From Planifilum fimeticola (GTDB taxonomy: Bacteria > Bacillota > Bacilli > Thermoactinomycetales > DSM-44946): a stretch of DNA of 64,000 nt. Below the pieces are notes generated by a model, which was given only the letters and a program-made list of their open reading frames with translations, had not been told where the DNA came from and made no database searches. This document shows positions 25,338 through 33,153 of this stretch, piece by piece. Every line of letters starts with the position of its first letter. Within the stretch, counting starts at the first letter, position 1. The stretch covers positions 1 to 64,000 of the forward strand of contig NZ_PVNE01000014.1 of NCBI RefSeq assembly GCF_003001905.1, read 5' to 3'. Position numbers and translations under genes: made by a program.

Positions 25338-25964
25338 ATGGAAACGGGCGTGTTTGCCGTCATCCTTGCGGCGGGGACGTCTTCCCGGATGGGAAGGCCG
25401 AAGCAGCTCCTCGACTGGGGAGGTGTCCCGCTGCTCCAGGCGGTGATCCGCAAGGTGCTGGACCACCCCTTTTCGGAAGTGATCGCCGTCATCGGTTACC
25501 GCGCGGCGGAGATCCAAAGCGCGATCCGGATCGAAGACGGACGCTTCCGCTGGGTCGTCAACCGCCGTTACTCCTCCGGGCAGAGCAGTTCGCTTCTGGC
25601 CGGGGTGAGATCCGGGAAGGGCCATTCGTCGATGATCTTTTTGGGGGATTTGCCCCTGCTCGAGGGCGAGACGATTCGCCGCATTGCCGAAGAGGGCATA
25701 TCCAGGCTCCGGCTGGGGGATTCCTCGGAGCCCGCGGTGGTCCGCCCGTCCTTTCGCGGAGTTCCGGGGCATCCGGTTTTTCTCGGGAATTGCCGGAGGA
25801 TCGATTGGGTCCGACTGAGGGGAGATACGGGGGCAAGGGGATTGCTTTGCCACGTGCGGAACCGGACCCTTCTTCCCGTGGAGGATCCCGGGGTCGTCAT
25901 GGATGTGGACACCCCGCAGGCCTACGAAAGCCTTCGGCTTCTCGCCTTTCCTTCGCAGGAATGA
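25338..25964 (+). CDS. MocA-like molybdenum cofactor cytidylyltransferase
   Basis: A 208-residue nucleotidyltransferase of the MobA/MocA family. The nucleotide motif ILAAGTSSRMGRPKQLL, then IFLGDLPLL with the catalytic metal Asp and GVPGHPVFLG, are typical. MocA transfers CMP to molybdopterin to give the dinucleotide cofactor used by CO dehydrogenase and xanthine dehydrogenase types, which fits the operon. The ATG at 25338 has GAGAGGG eight bases upstream; the in-frame GTG at 25329 overlaps that site. Confidence 0.87.
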   Translation: METGVFAVILAAGTSSRMGRPKQLLDWGGVPLLQAVIRKVLDHPFSEVIAVIGYRAAEIQSAIRIEDGRFRWVVNRRYSSGQSSSLLAGVRSGKGHSSMIFLGDLPLLEGETIRRIAEEGISRLRLGDSSEPAVVRPSFRGVPGHPVFLGNCRRIDWVRLRGDTGARGLLCHVRNRTLLPVEDPGVVMDVDTPQAYESLRLLAFPSQE

Positions 25965-25998
25965 GCGATCCCGTGGACCGGGGTCTCGAGGCCTCCTG

Positions 25999-26007
25999 TG
26001 ATATACT
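25999..26007 (+). promoter_or_regulatory. extended -10 promoter before moaA
   Basis: TGATATACT is an extended -10 element (TG, one base, TATACT). No good -35 is present, as is usual for extended -10 promoters. It would give moaA a leader of about 190 bases (26014-26205), long enough for control by RNA structure, though I see no match to the Moco RNA motif. Confidence 0.45.
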
Positions 26008-26205
26008 GAAAAGAGAGTTGCGATCGGCTGTCGGAGACAGCAAAGATCCGCATGACCTGGAGAAACATCCGTCAAGTCGCCAAGGGTTCACCGATCGAGA
26101 TGTTGCCTGTTCCCTTTCAATCTTTCGCTTTTCAACCCTGTCGACGGGCGCTGTGGTCGGCGGTCATGGCGGGAAATGCGGTAAAAATGGGGGAGCGTGA
26201 AAAAA

Positions 26206-27219
26206 ATGACGGGGATCAAAGACGCCCTTGGCCGTCCGCTTCGGGATTTGCGCATTTCCGTGACGGACCGCTGCAATTTTCGTTGCCGGTACTGCATGCC
26301 TGAAGAAGTGTTTGGTCCCGATTATCCCTTTTTGCCCAGGGAAAAGATCCTCCGTTTTGAGGAGATCACCCGCTTGGTGCGGATCTTCTCCGGACTGGGC
26401 GTGGAGAAGGTCCGGATTACCGGGGGTGAGCCCCTGCTTCGGCGGGATCTGCCCGATTTGATCCGGATGATTTCCGGGGTGGAGGGGATACGGGACATCG
26501 CCCTGACGACCAACGGGACCCTGCTGGCACGATTCGCCGGGGCTCTTCGGGAGGCGGGGCTCAAGCGGGTCAATGTCAGCCTGGATGCGATCGACGATGA
26601 CATCTTCGCCCGAATGAACGGGGGCCGGTCCGCTGTCCGCCCCGTGTTGGAAGGCATCGAAGCGGCGGCGAGGGCCGGTCTCAAGGTGAAGATCAACATG
26701 GTGGTCCAAAAGGGGGTCAACGACGGACAGATTCTGCCCATGGTCCGCCACTTTCGCGGTACGGGTCACATCCTGCGCTTCATCGAATTCATGGATGTGG
26801 GCAACAACAACGGGTGGAATTTGGAGCAGGTGGTTTCCAAGCGGGAGATCCTCGAGCGGATCCATCGGGAGATGCCCCTGGAACCGGTGAACCCGACCCA
26901 TTACGGCGAAGTCGCCTCCCGTTACCGCTTCCGGGGAAGCGACGAGGAGATCGGGGTGATCTCCTCGGTGACCGATTCCTTCTGTTCCACCTGCACCCGG
27001 GCGCGGCTGTCCGCGGACGGTCAGTTGTACACCTGCCTGTTCGCCTCCGAGGGGTATGACCTGCGGGGGCCGCTGCGGGCCGGGGAGAGCGATGAGGAGA
27101 TCGAGGAGCGCATTCGGCGGGTGTGGAATCGCCGGCGGGACCGGTATTCGGAGGAGCGGCTTCATGATGCGGAGCTTCGCCATCGCAGGAAAGTGGAAAT
27201 GTCCTATATCGGCGGGTGA
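26206..27219 (+). CDS. moaA: GTP 3',8-cyclase MoaA
   Basis: A 337-residue radical SAM enzyme for the first step of molybdenum cofactor synthesis, turning GTP into 3',8-cyclo-7,8-dihydro-GTP. The N-terminal [4Fe-4S] motif is [17 protein letters not shown] follows, the second cluster is held by [10 protein letters not shown] and a later Cys (YTCLF), and the protein ends in the conserved Gly-Gly. The ATG at 26206 has GGGGGAG at a good distance; the GTG at 26197 is too close to it. moaC, moaD and moaE are not in the window. Confidence 0.94.
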   Translation: MTGIKDALGRPLRDLRISVTDRCNFRCRYCMPEEVFGPDYPFLPREKILRFEEITRLVRIFSGLGVEKVRITGGEPLLRRDLPDLIRMISGVEGIRDIALTTNGTLLARFAGALREAGLKRVNVSLDAIDDDIFARMNGGRSAVRPVLEGIEAAARAGLKVKINMVVQKGVNDGQILPMVRHFRGTGHILRFIEFMDVGNNNGWNLEQVVSKREILERIHREMPLEPVNPTHYGEVASRYRFRGSDEEIGVISSVTDSFCSTCTRARLSADGQLYTCLFASEGYDLRGPLRAGESDEEIEERIRRVWNRRRDRYSEERLHDAELRHRRKVEMSYIGG

Positions 27220-27232
27220 GGGGAGGCGGGGG

Positions 27233-28030
27233 ATGCTCGGATTCCGACGGATCGCGGCGCTGCTCTGTTCCTTTTCCCTGCTTTTTTCCTCCGCCTGTTC
27301 CGTCGGGACGACGGAGGGGCGCGCCGATGAGGTTCGAATTTACGTGCTGGCGGCGGCCAGTTTGACGGATGCGGTCCGGGAGATTCAAGCCCGGTACGAA
27401 TCCGACCATCCGGGCGTCCGGCTCGTTCCGACCTTCGCCTCCTCCGGCCGGCTGAAACAGCAGATCGAAAGGGGGGCGCCCGCCGACCTGTTCCTGTCCG
27501 CGGGAACCGGGGAGATGGAGGAACTGGTCGGAAAGAATCGGATCGATTCCCGGTTTCATGTCGAACTTCTCGAAAACGAACTGGTTCTGATCGCGCCCGA
27601 GGGCACGTCCTTGAAGGGCTTGGCCGATTTGGCCTCGCACCGGACGAAGCGGATCGCCATCGGCCATCCGGAAACGGTCCCGGCGGGAACATACGCCCGG
27701 GAGGCGCTTGCGCACTTCGGCCTGTGGGAGAAGTTGCGGCGGAAACTGGTTTTCGCGGGGGACGTCCGGCAGGTGTTGGCCTACGTGAAGACGGGAAATG
27801 CGGATGCGGGCATCGTTTACCGGACGGACAGCCGGCACGGCGGAGTTTCGGTCATCGCGGAGATTCCTCCCGAAAGCCACAGACGGATCGTGTATCCCCT
27901 CGGGGTGGTCAAGGGGACGAAACACCCGTCGGAAGCGCAGGCCCTTTATCGCTGGCTGCAGGGGGAGGAGGCCCGGTCCATATTCGAAAAGTACGGGTTT
28001 AAAGGAGTTGCGGCACCGTCCTCAAAATGA
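27233..28030 (+). CDS. modA: molybdate-binding lipoprotein ModA
   Basis: A 265-residue periplasmic-type binding protein anchored as a lipoprotein: the signal peptide ends in the lipobox FSSAC with Cys at about 22. Family motifs are VLAAASLTDAVREIQ, TFASSGRLKQQIERGAPADLF and the C-terminal YPLGVVKGTKHP. It captures molybdate for uptake. It starts 13 bases after moaA behind GGGAGGCGGGG and overlaps modB by four bases. Confidence 0.92.
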   Translation: MLGFRRIAALLCSFSLLFSSACSVGTTEGRADEVRIYVLAAASLTDAVREIQARYESDHPGVRLVPTFASSGRLKQQIERGAPADLFLSAGTGEMEELVGKNRIDSRFHVELLENELVLIAPEGTSLKGLADLASHRTKRIAIGHPETVPAGTYAREALAHFGLWEKLRRKLVFAGDVRQVLAYVKTGNADAGIVYRTDSRHGGVSVIAEIPPESHRRIVYPLGVVKGTKHPSEAQALYRWLQGEEARSIFEKYGFKGVAAPSSK

Positions 28031-28683
28031 TTTCCACCGATTTCTGGAATCCGATTCTCCTGTCCTTCAAAGTGAACGTGACCGCCAGCCTGATCGCCTT
28101 CGCGGCCGCGACGGCCTTCGCCTGGTGGCTGAAAGACCGGTCGTTTCCGGGGAAAACGATCCTGGAGACCCTTTTGATGCTCCCCCTCGTCCTGCCGCCC
28201 ACCGTCGTCGGTTTCGGCCTGCTCGTGCTTCTGGGACGAAACGGACCCGTCGGACGGTTTGTCGAGTGGCTGTTGCATCAACCGGTGATCTTTACCTGGT
28301 GGGCGGCGGTGGTCGCTGCGGCGGTGGTTGCGTTTCCCTTGATGTATCAGACCTTCAAAGCGGGATTTGAGTCCGTCGATCGGGATCTGGAGGATGCGGC
28401 CCGGGCGATGGGGGCGGGGGAAGGGCAAGTCTTCCGGCACGTCACCCTTCCGTTGTCCTGGCGCTTTTTGTTGACGGGAACGGTACTGGGGTTTGCGAGG
28501 GGAATCGGGGAATTCGGCGCCACCTTGATGGTGGCGGGCAACATTCCCGGGGAGACGCAAACGGTTCCGACGGCCATTTACATCGCCGTGGAGACGGGGC
28601 GCATGGACCTGGCCGCCTCCTGGGTGATGGCTGTCGTCTTCCTCTCTTTTCTGCTGCTGGGAATTGTGCAAAGGATGAAATGA
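28027..28683 (+). CDS. modB: molybdate ABC permease ModB
   Basis: A 218-residue permease with about five membrane segments. The cytoplasmic EAA-type loop is DAARAMGAGEGQVFRHVTLP, followed by FARGIGEFGATLMVAGNIPG, diagnostic of ModB. It should form the channel for molybdate with ModA. The ATPase ModC is not encoded after it; a terminator follows ten bases after the stop, so the ATPase must come from elsewhere in the genome. Confidence 0.93.
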   Translation: MISTDFWNPILLSFKVNVTASLIAFAAATAFAWWLKDRSFPGKTILETLLMLPLVLPPTVVGFGLLVLLGRNGPVGRFVEWLLHQPVIFTWWAAVVAAAVVAFPLMYQTFKAGFESVDRDLEDAARAMGAGEGQVFRHVTLPLSWRFLLTGTVLGFARGIGEFGATLMVAGNIPGETQTVPTAIYIAVETGRMDLAASWVMAVVFLSFLLLGIVQRMK

Positions 28684-28692
28684 CGGCATGAA

Positions 28693-28720
28693 AAGGCACC
28701 GCCTCCATAGGCGGTGCCTT
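28693..28720 (+). terminator. hairpin ending the molybdenum operon
   Basis: A perfect 11-bp stem AAGGCACCGCC/GGCGGTGCCTT has the loop TCCATA. The 3' side is only moderately T-rich (CTGTTCC), so termination may be incomplete, but placement right after modB supports the call. Confidence 0.7.
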
Positions 28721-28773
28721 CTGTTCCGGGTTGGACGCTTCCCCGCCCCTTGCGGGACGGATACAGGAAGGAA

Positions 28774-28801
28774 AAAGCCCCCGCCGGACCTTGGGTCCGG
28801 C
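28774..28801 (-). terminator. terminator of the SPFH gene
   Basis: GCCGGACC (28783-28790) and GGTCCGGC (28794-28801) form an 8-bp stem with a TTG loop. Read leftwards it is followed by GGGGGC and a run of five T. It lies eight bases behind the stop of the leftward SPFH gene. Confidence 0.75.
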
Positions 28802-28808
28802 TTTACCT

Positions 28809-29747
28809 TCACTTGCCCTTCGATTCCGAAGAAGAAACGAACCAGTTGGAGGGCAGGTTGAGCATGGCATTTCCGCCGGTCATCATGGGGAGTTGGCCGT
28901 TCCAGCGCTTCACGGTTTCGTACTGGACGAGAACCGGGCTGAGGGAGGCGCGGAGGATCCGGTTGGCTTCCGCCTGGGCCTTCGCTTCGATCACTTTGGC
29001 CTCGGCCTTTCCTTGGGCTTCGATCTTCATCTTTTCCGCCTGGACCTTGGCCTGTTCCCGCTGCACCTTCAGGGTCTCCAGGCGCTGCTTGGCATTTACC
29101 TTTTCCTGGATCGCTTTCAGGGATTCCTTATCCGGCCGGATGGCGGAGAAGTTGAAGGTTTCCACGATGATCCCGTGGGGCTTGAGGGAATCCCGGAACT
29201 TTTCAAACACCTTCCGGTTTAGCTCCGAGCGCTTCTCCCCGTAGACTTCCATCACGTCGTACTGCGTGGTGATCTCCTGAATCGCTTCCTTCAGCCGGTC
29301 CTTCATGAAGCCGGCTTCGATCAGATCGCTTTCCTGCCCCCGAAACTTGGTGAAGATGCCGGGAAGCTTTTCCGGGTCCATGTGGTACGAGTAGACCACG
29401 TCCACATTCACATTTTTTCCGTCCTTGGTGGAGATGTCGAAGCTGTTGTCCTCATCGTCGCCATCCTTCGAAAGATAGACGGTCTCCGTCGACACGGGAT
29501 ATTCCGTCACCCGCTTGAAGGGGGCGATGACGTGCCACCCCTGGTTCAGCACGTCCTCCTCCACACCACCGCTGGGGCTGTACACCACTCCGGCGAATCC
29601 CGGTTCGATTCGGGCAAGCATCAGAAAGGCGAGGATCACAATCAGGATCAAGGCCACTCCCACCGCGGCTGCGCCGACCCGGAAGGACCGGTTGGGACGG
29701 TCCGGGAGTGCGGGGTGTTGAACGTTTTCGGCGTTGTTCAAGGGCAT
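28809..29747 (-). CDS. SPFH/prohibitin-type membrane protein
   Basis: A 312-residue protein with one N-terminal membrane segment (about residues 24-46) and an SPFH (band 7) domain, from FAGVVYSPSG through the prohibitin-like EVYGEKRSELNRKVFEKFRD. A long Ala/Lys/Glu/Gln-rich coiled coil follows (about 215-270: VQREQAKVQAEKMKIEAQGK). Such proteins assemble into ring-like membrane scaffolds. The pattern is closer to prohibitins than to FloT. A tiny membrane-protein gene lies ten bases upstream in the same unit. No NfeD partner is visible. Confidence 0.85.
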   Translation of the reverse strand: MPLNNAENVQHPALPDRPNRSFRVGAAAVGVALILIVILAFLMLARIEPGFAGVVYSPSGGVEEDVLNQGWHVIAPFKRVTEYPVSTETVYLSKDGDDEDNSFDISTKDGKNVNVDVVYSYHMDPEKLPGIFTKFRGQESDLIEAGFMKDRLKEAIQEITTQYDVMEVYGEKRSELNRKVFEKFRDSLKPHGIIVETFNFSAIRPDKESLKAIQEKVNAKQRLETLKVQREQAKVQAEKMKIEAQGKAEAKVIEAKAQAEANRILRASLSPVLVQYETVKRWNGQLPMMTGGNAMLNLPSNWFVSSSESKGK

Positions 29748-29757
29748 CGCTCCTTCG

Positions 29758-29883
29758 TTATTGTTTGAAAGAATTGAAGAACCTGATCACAAAATCCCCC
29801 ACTTTTTGGAAAATCCCTGCTTTGGCCAGCAAAACATAGATAAAGATCAGGCCGAGAAGGACCAACAGGATGCCGGCGATCAC
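29758..29883 (-). CDS. 41-residue single-span membrane protein
   Basis: A short frame starting at GTG (29883) encodes (M)IAGILLVLLGLIFIYVLLA followed by the amphipathic, basic tail KAGIFQKVGDFVIRFFNSFKQ. GGGAGGG lies six bases upstream, and the stop is ten bases before the SPFH gene, so the two are very likely co-transcribed. One membrane span of about 18 residues is followed by a cytoplasmic or membrane-surface helix. I do not recognise a family. It may be a small partner or regulator of the SPFH ring. Confidence 0.6.
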   Translation of the reverse strand: MIAGILLVLLGLIFIYVLLAKAGIFQKVGDFVIRFFNSFKQ

Positions 29884-30062
29884 GGGTGACCCTCCCATCC
29901 GGTATTTGTCGGCAAGAGCTTGTGGGTGCTTTTTCCCGCACCAACCTGCGGATAATTATAAATATACCAATTGTGAGGGCAAAAATGGATGCCTCAGGGA
30001 ATCCGTCGAAAAATGTTTGGCCGCCGAAGAGGCGGAATGGACGGCGGCAGGAGGTGGCGGTC

Positions 30063-30761
30063 ATGGCTTTTGAAGATCCCGTGTCGCTGTTTGTGGCGAG
30101 GCTGGCCGGGTTTCGCGTGCCCGGTCCGTATCAGGACAAACTGCGAAATCCCTACTCGGATCCCCGCCGGCGGGAGAATCTGCGCCTCTATCTCACCCTC
30201 ATGAGGCGCCGGCGCCCCCGCGTACTGCTGGTGGGACGGGATCCCGGCCACAGAGGATGCGCGCTCACCGGAATCCCCTTTACCAGCGAAGCGATCGCCG
30301 CCCGGGGAACCCTTCCTTCCGGCGAGCGGCTGGCGTGCTCCGGTACCGTCGTGGGTCCGGGGGTGGGGTACTTCATTCCGTCCGACCGCCCTCCCGTTTC
30401 GGAGGCGTCCGCATCGATCATCTGGGAGGGGATTCACCGCTATTTTGAGGATCCGCCCCTTTTGTGGAACGTCCTTCCCTTCCATCCGCACCGTTCCGGC
30501 AATCCCCGGAGCAACCGCCTCCCGGCGCTGGTCGCGGAAACATTGGCCTTCGGGCTTCCTTACCTGATAGCCCTTTTCGACCTCTTTCCGTCCGTCGACA
30601 CGGTCTTGGCAGCAGGCGAAAGGGCGGGGGAGGTGTTTCGCCGGCTTGAAAAGGAAAACGGTTTGCGTAAAACGGTTTATTTCCTTCGCCACCCATCTTA
30701 CGGAGGAAAGTGCAACTTTTTTGAGCAGTTGCAACGTCTAAAAGGTGAAGGGAGGATATAA
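30063..30761 (+). CDS. uracil-DNA glycosylase family protein
   Basis: A 232-residue protein of the uracil-DNA glycosylase superfamily. The pattern LLVGRDPGHRGCALTGIPFT corresponds to motif 1, NVLPFHPH to the central loop and FLRHPSYGG to motif 2 (HPS). The water-activating residue of family 1 enzymes is not obviously present, and there is no Cys set for an iron-sulfur cluster as in families 4 and 5, so substrate range is open. The ATG at 30063 is preceded by AGGAGGTGG. It is a single-gene unit between unrelated neighbours. Confidence 0.75.
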   Translation: MAFEDPVSLFVARLAGFRVPGPYQDKLRNPYSDPRRRENLRLYLTLMRRRRPRVLLVGRDPGHRGCALTGIPFTSEAIAARGTLPSGERLACSGTVVGPGVGYFIPSDRPPVSEASASIIWEGIHRYFEDPPLLWNVLPFHPHRSGNPRSNRLPALVAETLAFGLPYLIALFDLFPSVDTVLAAGERAGEVFRRLEKENGLRKTVYFLRHPSYGGKCNFFEQLQRLKGEGRI

Positions 30762-30986
30762 GAGCTAGGGCGATATCATCGAATGCGCGGAACAGGTTGT
30801 CACCGGGAACCGACTCTTGGCTCTTTTCCAGGAGGAGGCGGGGTGTCCGGACCGCAAAGCAATAAACGTCAATGGAAAACCGGCGACTTTCCGGCGAGGA
30901 AGGATTTGCTTTCCTACTTGATTTTGCTTCGCGACAAGGAATAGAGTAAAGATTGGATGATCTGTTTGGAAAAGGGGCCGTTGAGC
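30762..30986. other. gap with possible remains of a gene
   Basis: No intact gene is present. Read rightwards, one frame gives DIIECAEQVVTGNRLLALFQ and another ends RKDLLSYLILLRDKE before a TAG, so the stretch looks like coding sequence broken by a frameshift. I could not assign a family; a transposase or similar accessory remnant is possible. The ribosome-binding site of the LCP gene lies at the right end. Confidence 0.3.
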
Positions 30987-31877
30987 ATGAAATGGTTGAA
31001 AATTTTCCTCGCGCTGTTGATCGTCGCCGGCGGGGCCGTCGGGGGGTATGCGTTTTATTTGTACAAATCGATCGAAAAGACGGCCGATCGGATGTATCAA
31101 CCCGTCACGGGCGAAACGGAGGCCAAGGAAATCATCGAGAAGGAGAAGCCCTTCTGCATCTTGATTATGGGCGTGGATGAAAGGAAGGGCGATCGCGGCC
31201 GTTCCGATACCATGATGGTGATGGCGGTCAATCCCCGGAAGGAGTCCGCCCTGCTCTTCAACATTCCGCGGGATACGCGCACCGAAATCGTAGGTCGCGG
31301 GACCCAGGACAAAATCAACCACGCCTATGCCTACGGCGGGGTGAAGATGTCCATCGAGACGGTGGAACAATTTCTCGATGTCCCGGTCGATTACTACGCA
31401 AAGGTGAATATGCAGGGATTTGCGAGGATCGTGGATGCGCTGGGAGGGGTGGAGGTGGACAATCCTTTCGCCTTTCAGTATGGTGGACACACCTTTGAGA
31501 AGGGGCGCATCCATCTGGACGGCGACACGGCCTTGAAATATGCGCGCATGCGCTATGAGGATCCGCGCGGGGATTTGGGCAGAAATGAACGCCAGCGCCA
31601 GGTGTTGAAGTCGATGATCAAGAAGGCGGCATCGCCCGGGATCGTGGCCAATCTGGGCACCATATTGGAGAGCCTGGGATCCAGCGTGACGACCAACATC
31701 ACCTTTGATGAAATGAAAAAATTGGGAGATGACTACCGAAACGCCATTCGGAAGGTTGACACCTTGGAAATCAAGGGGCGCGGACAAAAGATTAACGGCA
31801 TCTACTATTTGATCGTCAGCGAGGAAGAAAAGAAGCGGATACGGTCTCTGGTCAAAAAACAGCTGGAACTGGAATAA
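30987..31877 (+). CDS. LytR-CpsA-Psr (LCP) cell-wall polymer ligase
   Basis: A 296-residue protein with one N-terminal membrane segment (about residues 4-24) and an extracellular LCP domain. Family features are FCILIMGVDER, the Arg- and Asp-bearing RGRSDTMMVMAVNP, LFNIPRDTR, NHAYAYGG and LKYARMRYEDPRGDLGRNER. LCP enzymes move teichoic acid or other glycopolymers from the undecaprenyl lipid to peptidoglycan. It stands just before the polymer synthesis and export genes, so it probably attaches their product. The ATG at 30987 has AAAAGGGG upstream; an in-frame ATG at 30957 lacks a site. Confidence 0.92.
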   Translation: MKWLKIFLALLIVAGGAVGGYAFYLYKSIEKTADRMYQPVTGETEAKEIIEKEKPFCILIMGVDERKGDRGRSDTMMVMAVNPRKESALLFNIPRDTRTEIVGRGTQDKINHAYAYGGVKMSIETVEQFLDVPVDYYAKVNMQGFARIVDALGGVEVDNPFAFQYGGHTFEKGRIHLDGDTALKYARMRYEDPRGDLGRNERQRQVLKSMIKKAASPGIVANLGTILESLGSSVTTNITFDEMKKLGDDYRNAIRKVDTLEIKGRGQKINGIYYLIVSEEEKKRIRSLVKKQLELE

Positions 31878-32041
31878 ATCCCGTTTCATGGACGGAGGAC
31901 CTGTCTGAAGGTCTGCGGCTGAAACCCGATCCGGCGGAGGCACACGAAAGGGTATTGTTGGAAAACAAAATATAAAATTTTTTATGATGGAAAACAAATT
32001 GTCCGCATAAAGGGAGATAAAAAATAAATAATTAGATTTAC

Positions 32042-32070
32042 TTGTATGAATTCATTGAGTGTGCTAAACT
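32042..32070 (+). promoter_or_regulatory. promoter of the first CDP-alcohol phosphotransferase gene
   Basis: TTGTAT (32042-32047), a 17-base spacer and TAAACT (32065-32070) form a reasonable sigma-A promoter in an A+T-rich island. The 228 bases between the LCP gene and this gene hold no other gene. Confidence 0.5.
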
Positions 32071-32106
32071 AAATTTTAGACGTTTTTGACGGGGAGAGAG
32101 TCATGC

Positions 32107-32970
32107 ATGTACACAATGGATGATGTGCGATCGACCTACAAGAAACGCGATGCCTGGTGGACCGTTTTTCTGGTGGATCCGATCGCTTCTCGGATTATGC
32201 TGCCCATCGCCAACCACACCAATATCACGCCGAATCAGATTACGGTGATTGCGTTCCTACTGGGGATTTTGTCTGCCGTCTGCTTTTTTCAGGGAACCCC
32301 CGTTTTTTTGATCGCCGGGGCCCTGCTGTTTCATTTGAGCTTTACCTTCGATTGCATTGACGGAAAGCTCGCCCGGCTCAAAGGCAACGGAACCATGTTC
32401 GGCATGTGGCTGGATTACATGCTTGACCGGGCGCGGGTCGCTTTGTGTAGTTTGGCGTTGATGACGGGCCAGTTTTTAAAAACCAATGAACCCTTGTTCA
32501 TCTACTTGGCCTTTCTGATCGTCTTTTTGGACATGACTCGGTATATGAACGCCCTCCACATATTCAAGATTCGTTCCAAAATGAAGAAGGAAGTCCGGAA
32601 GACCTTAAGGCAAATTTACGGTGAAACTCAGCAGGAGCAGTCCGAGGAGCAGGAGGAGTCTGTCGGGGAAAGAAATTCGAGGGTTGTGGACCTGAATCAA
32701 TACTTCAAATCCAAGTTCGGGTTTTATCTTCGCGTGAGAGACTGGTTGGAGAAATATCGGGTCCGGCCTCATCTGTTCAGCGGGATCGAGTATCAAATGT
32801 TCATTTTCATCATCGGGCCGCTTGTCGGATTGATTGAAGAGATGGTTATCATCAGCTCCGTTCTGCTTCTCATCTTTGAGCTGGCCATCTTGTATAAGCT
32901 TTGGCTCAGCACCCTGGACTTCAAAAAAGAGATGGAAAAACTGAAACATAGCCTGCAAAATGTCACGTGA
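32107..32970 (+). CDS. CDP-alcohol phosphatidyltransferase family protein (1)
   Basis: A 287-residue integral membrane enzyme. The catalytic signature D-x2-DG-x2-AR-x8-G-x3-D-x3-D is complete: DCIDGKLARLKG, then G, LDYML and D. Such enzymes transfer a phospho-alcohol from a CDP-alcohol to an acceptor hydroxyl at the inner membrane face. About six membrane segments are interrupted by a charged cytoplasmic insert (EETQ/EEQEE-rich, about residues 176-205). It is a close paralogue of the gene at 33154, sharing the start YTMDDVRSTYKKRDAWWT. The ATG at 32107 follows GGGGAGAGAG. In this wall locus it may add or polymerise polyol-phosphate units. Confidence 0.85.
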   Translation: MYTMDDVRSTYKKRDAWWTVFLVDPIASRIMLPIANHTNITPNQITVIAFLLGILSAVCFFQGTPVFLIAGALLFHLSFTFDCIDGKLARLKGNGTMFGMWLDYMLDRARVALCSLALMTGQFLKTNEPLFIYLAFLIVFLDMTRYMNALHIFKIRSKMKKEVRKTLRQIYGETQQEQSEEQEESVGERNSRVVDLNQYFKSKFGFYLRVRDWLEKYRVRPHLFSGIEYQMFIFIIGPLVGLIEEMVIISSVLLLIFELAILYKLWLSTLDFKKEMEKLKHSLQNVT

Positions 32971-32997
32971 TGGTATCTCCCGAAGGTGAGTGTCGTC

Positions 32998-33018
32998 GGC
33001 GGGGGATCCGCCCCCGCC
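32998..33018 (+). terminator. G+C-rich hairpin after the CDP-alcohol transferase gene
   Basis: GGCGGGGG and CCCCCGCC pair across the loop ATCCG, 28 bases behind the stop. There is no T run, so it may only slow or stabilise the transcript. Confidence 0.4.
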
Positions 33019-33031
33019 TAGGGTGCCGGAT

Positions 33032-33075
33032 GAAAAAATTGCGCCGCAACCTTGTTAAAAAGGCAACGGCGCAAT
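33032..33075 (-). terminator. terminator of the long leftward wall-polymer operon
   Basis: ATTGCGCCG (33038-33046) and CGGCGCAAT (33067-33075) form a 9-bp stem with an inner CCTT/AAGG pair. Read leftwards it ends in TTTTTT. It lies 79 bases behind the last gene of the 39360-33154 operon. Confidence 0.82.
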
Positions 33076-33153
33076 CTCCTCTCCGTTGAAGGGGAAGCGG
33101 CCCCATCCTGCGCTTCTTTGACGGCGATATCCCGCGCAGTTTAAAACGGACCG

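Noticed and set aside
26014-26205. Moco riboswitch in the moaA leader
   Set aside because: The leader is long enough, but I could not lay out the conserved core of the Moco RNA motif; a covariance-model scan would decide.
30765-31997. Open frame of 410 codons on the minus strand across the LCP gene
   Set aside because: It is the shadow of the LCP gene; only its far end outside that gene looks slightly protein-like, which is treated under the gap at 30762.
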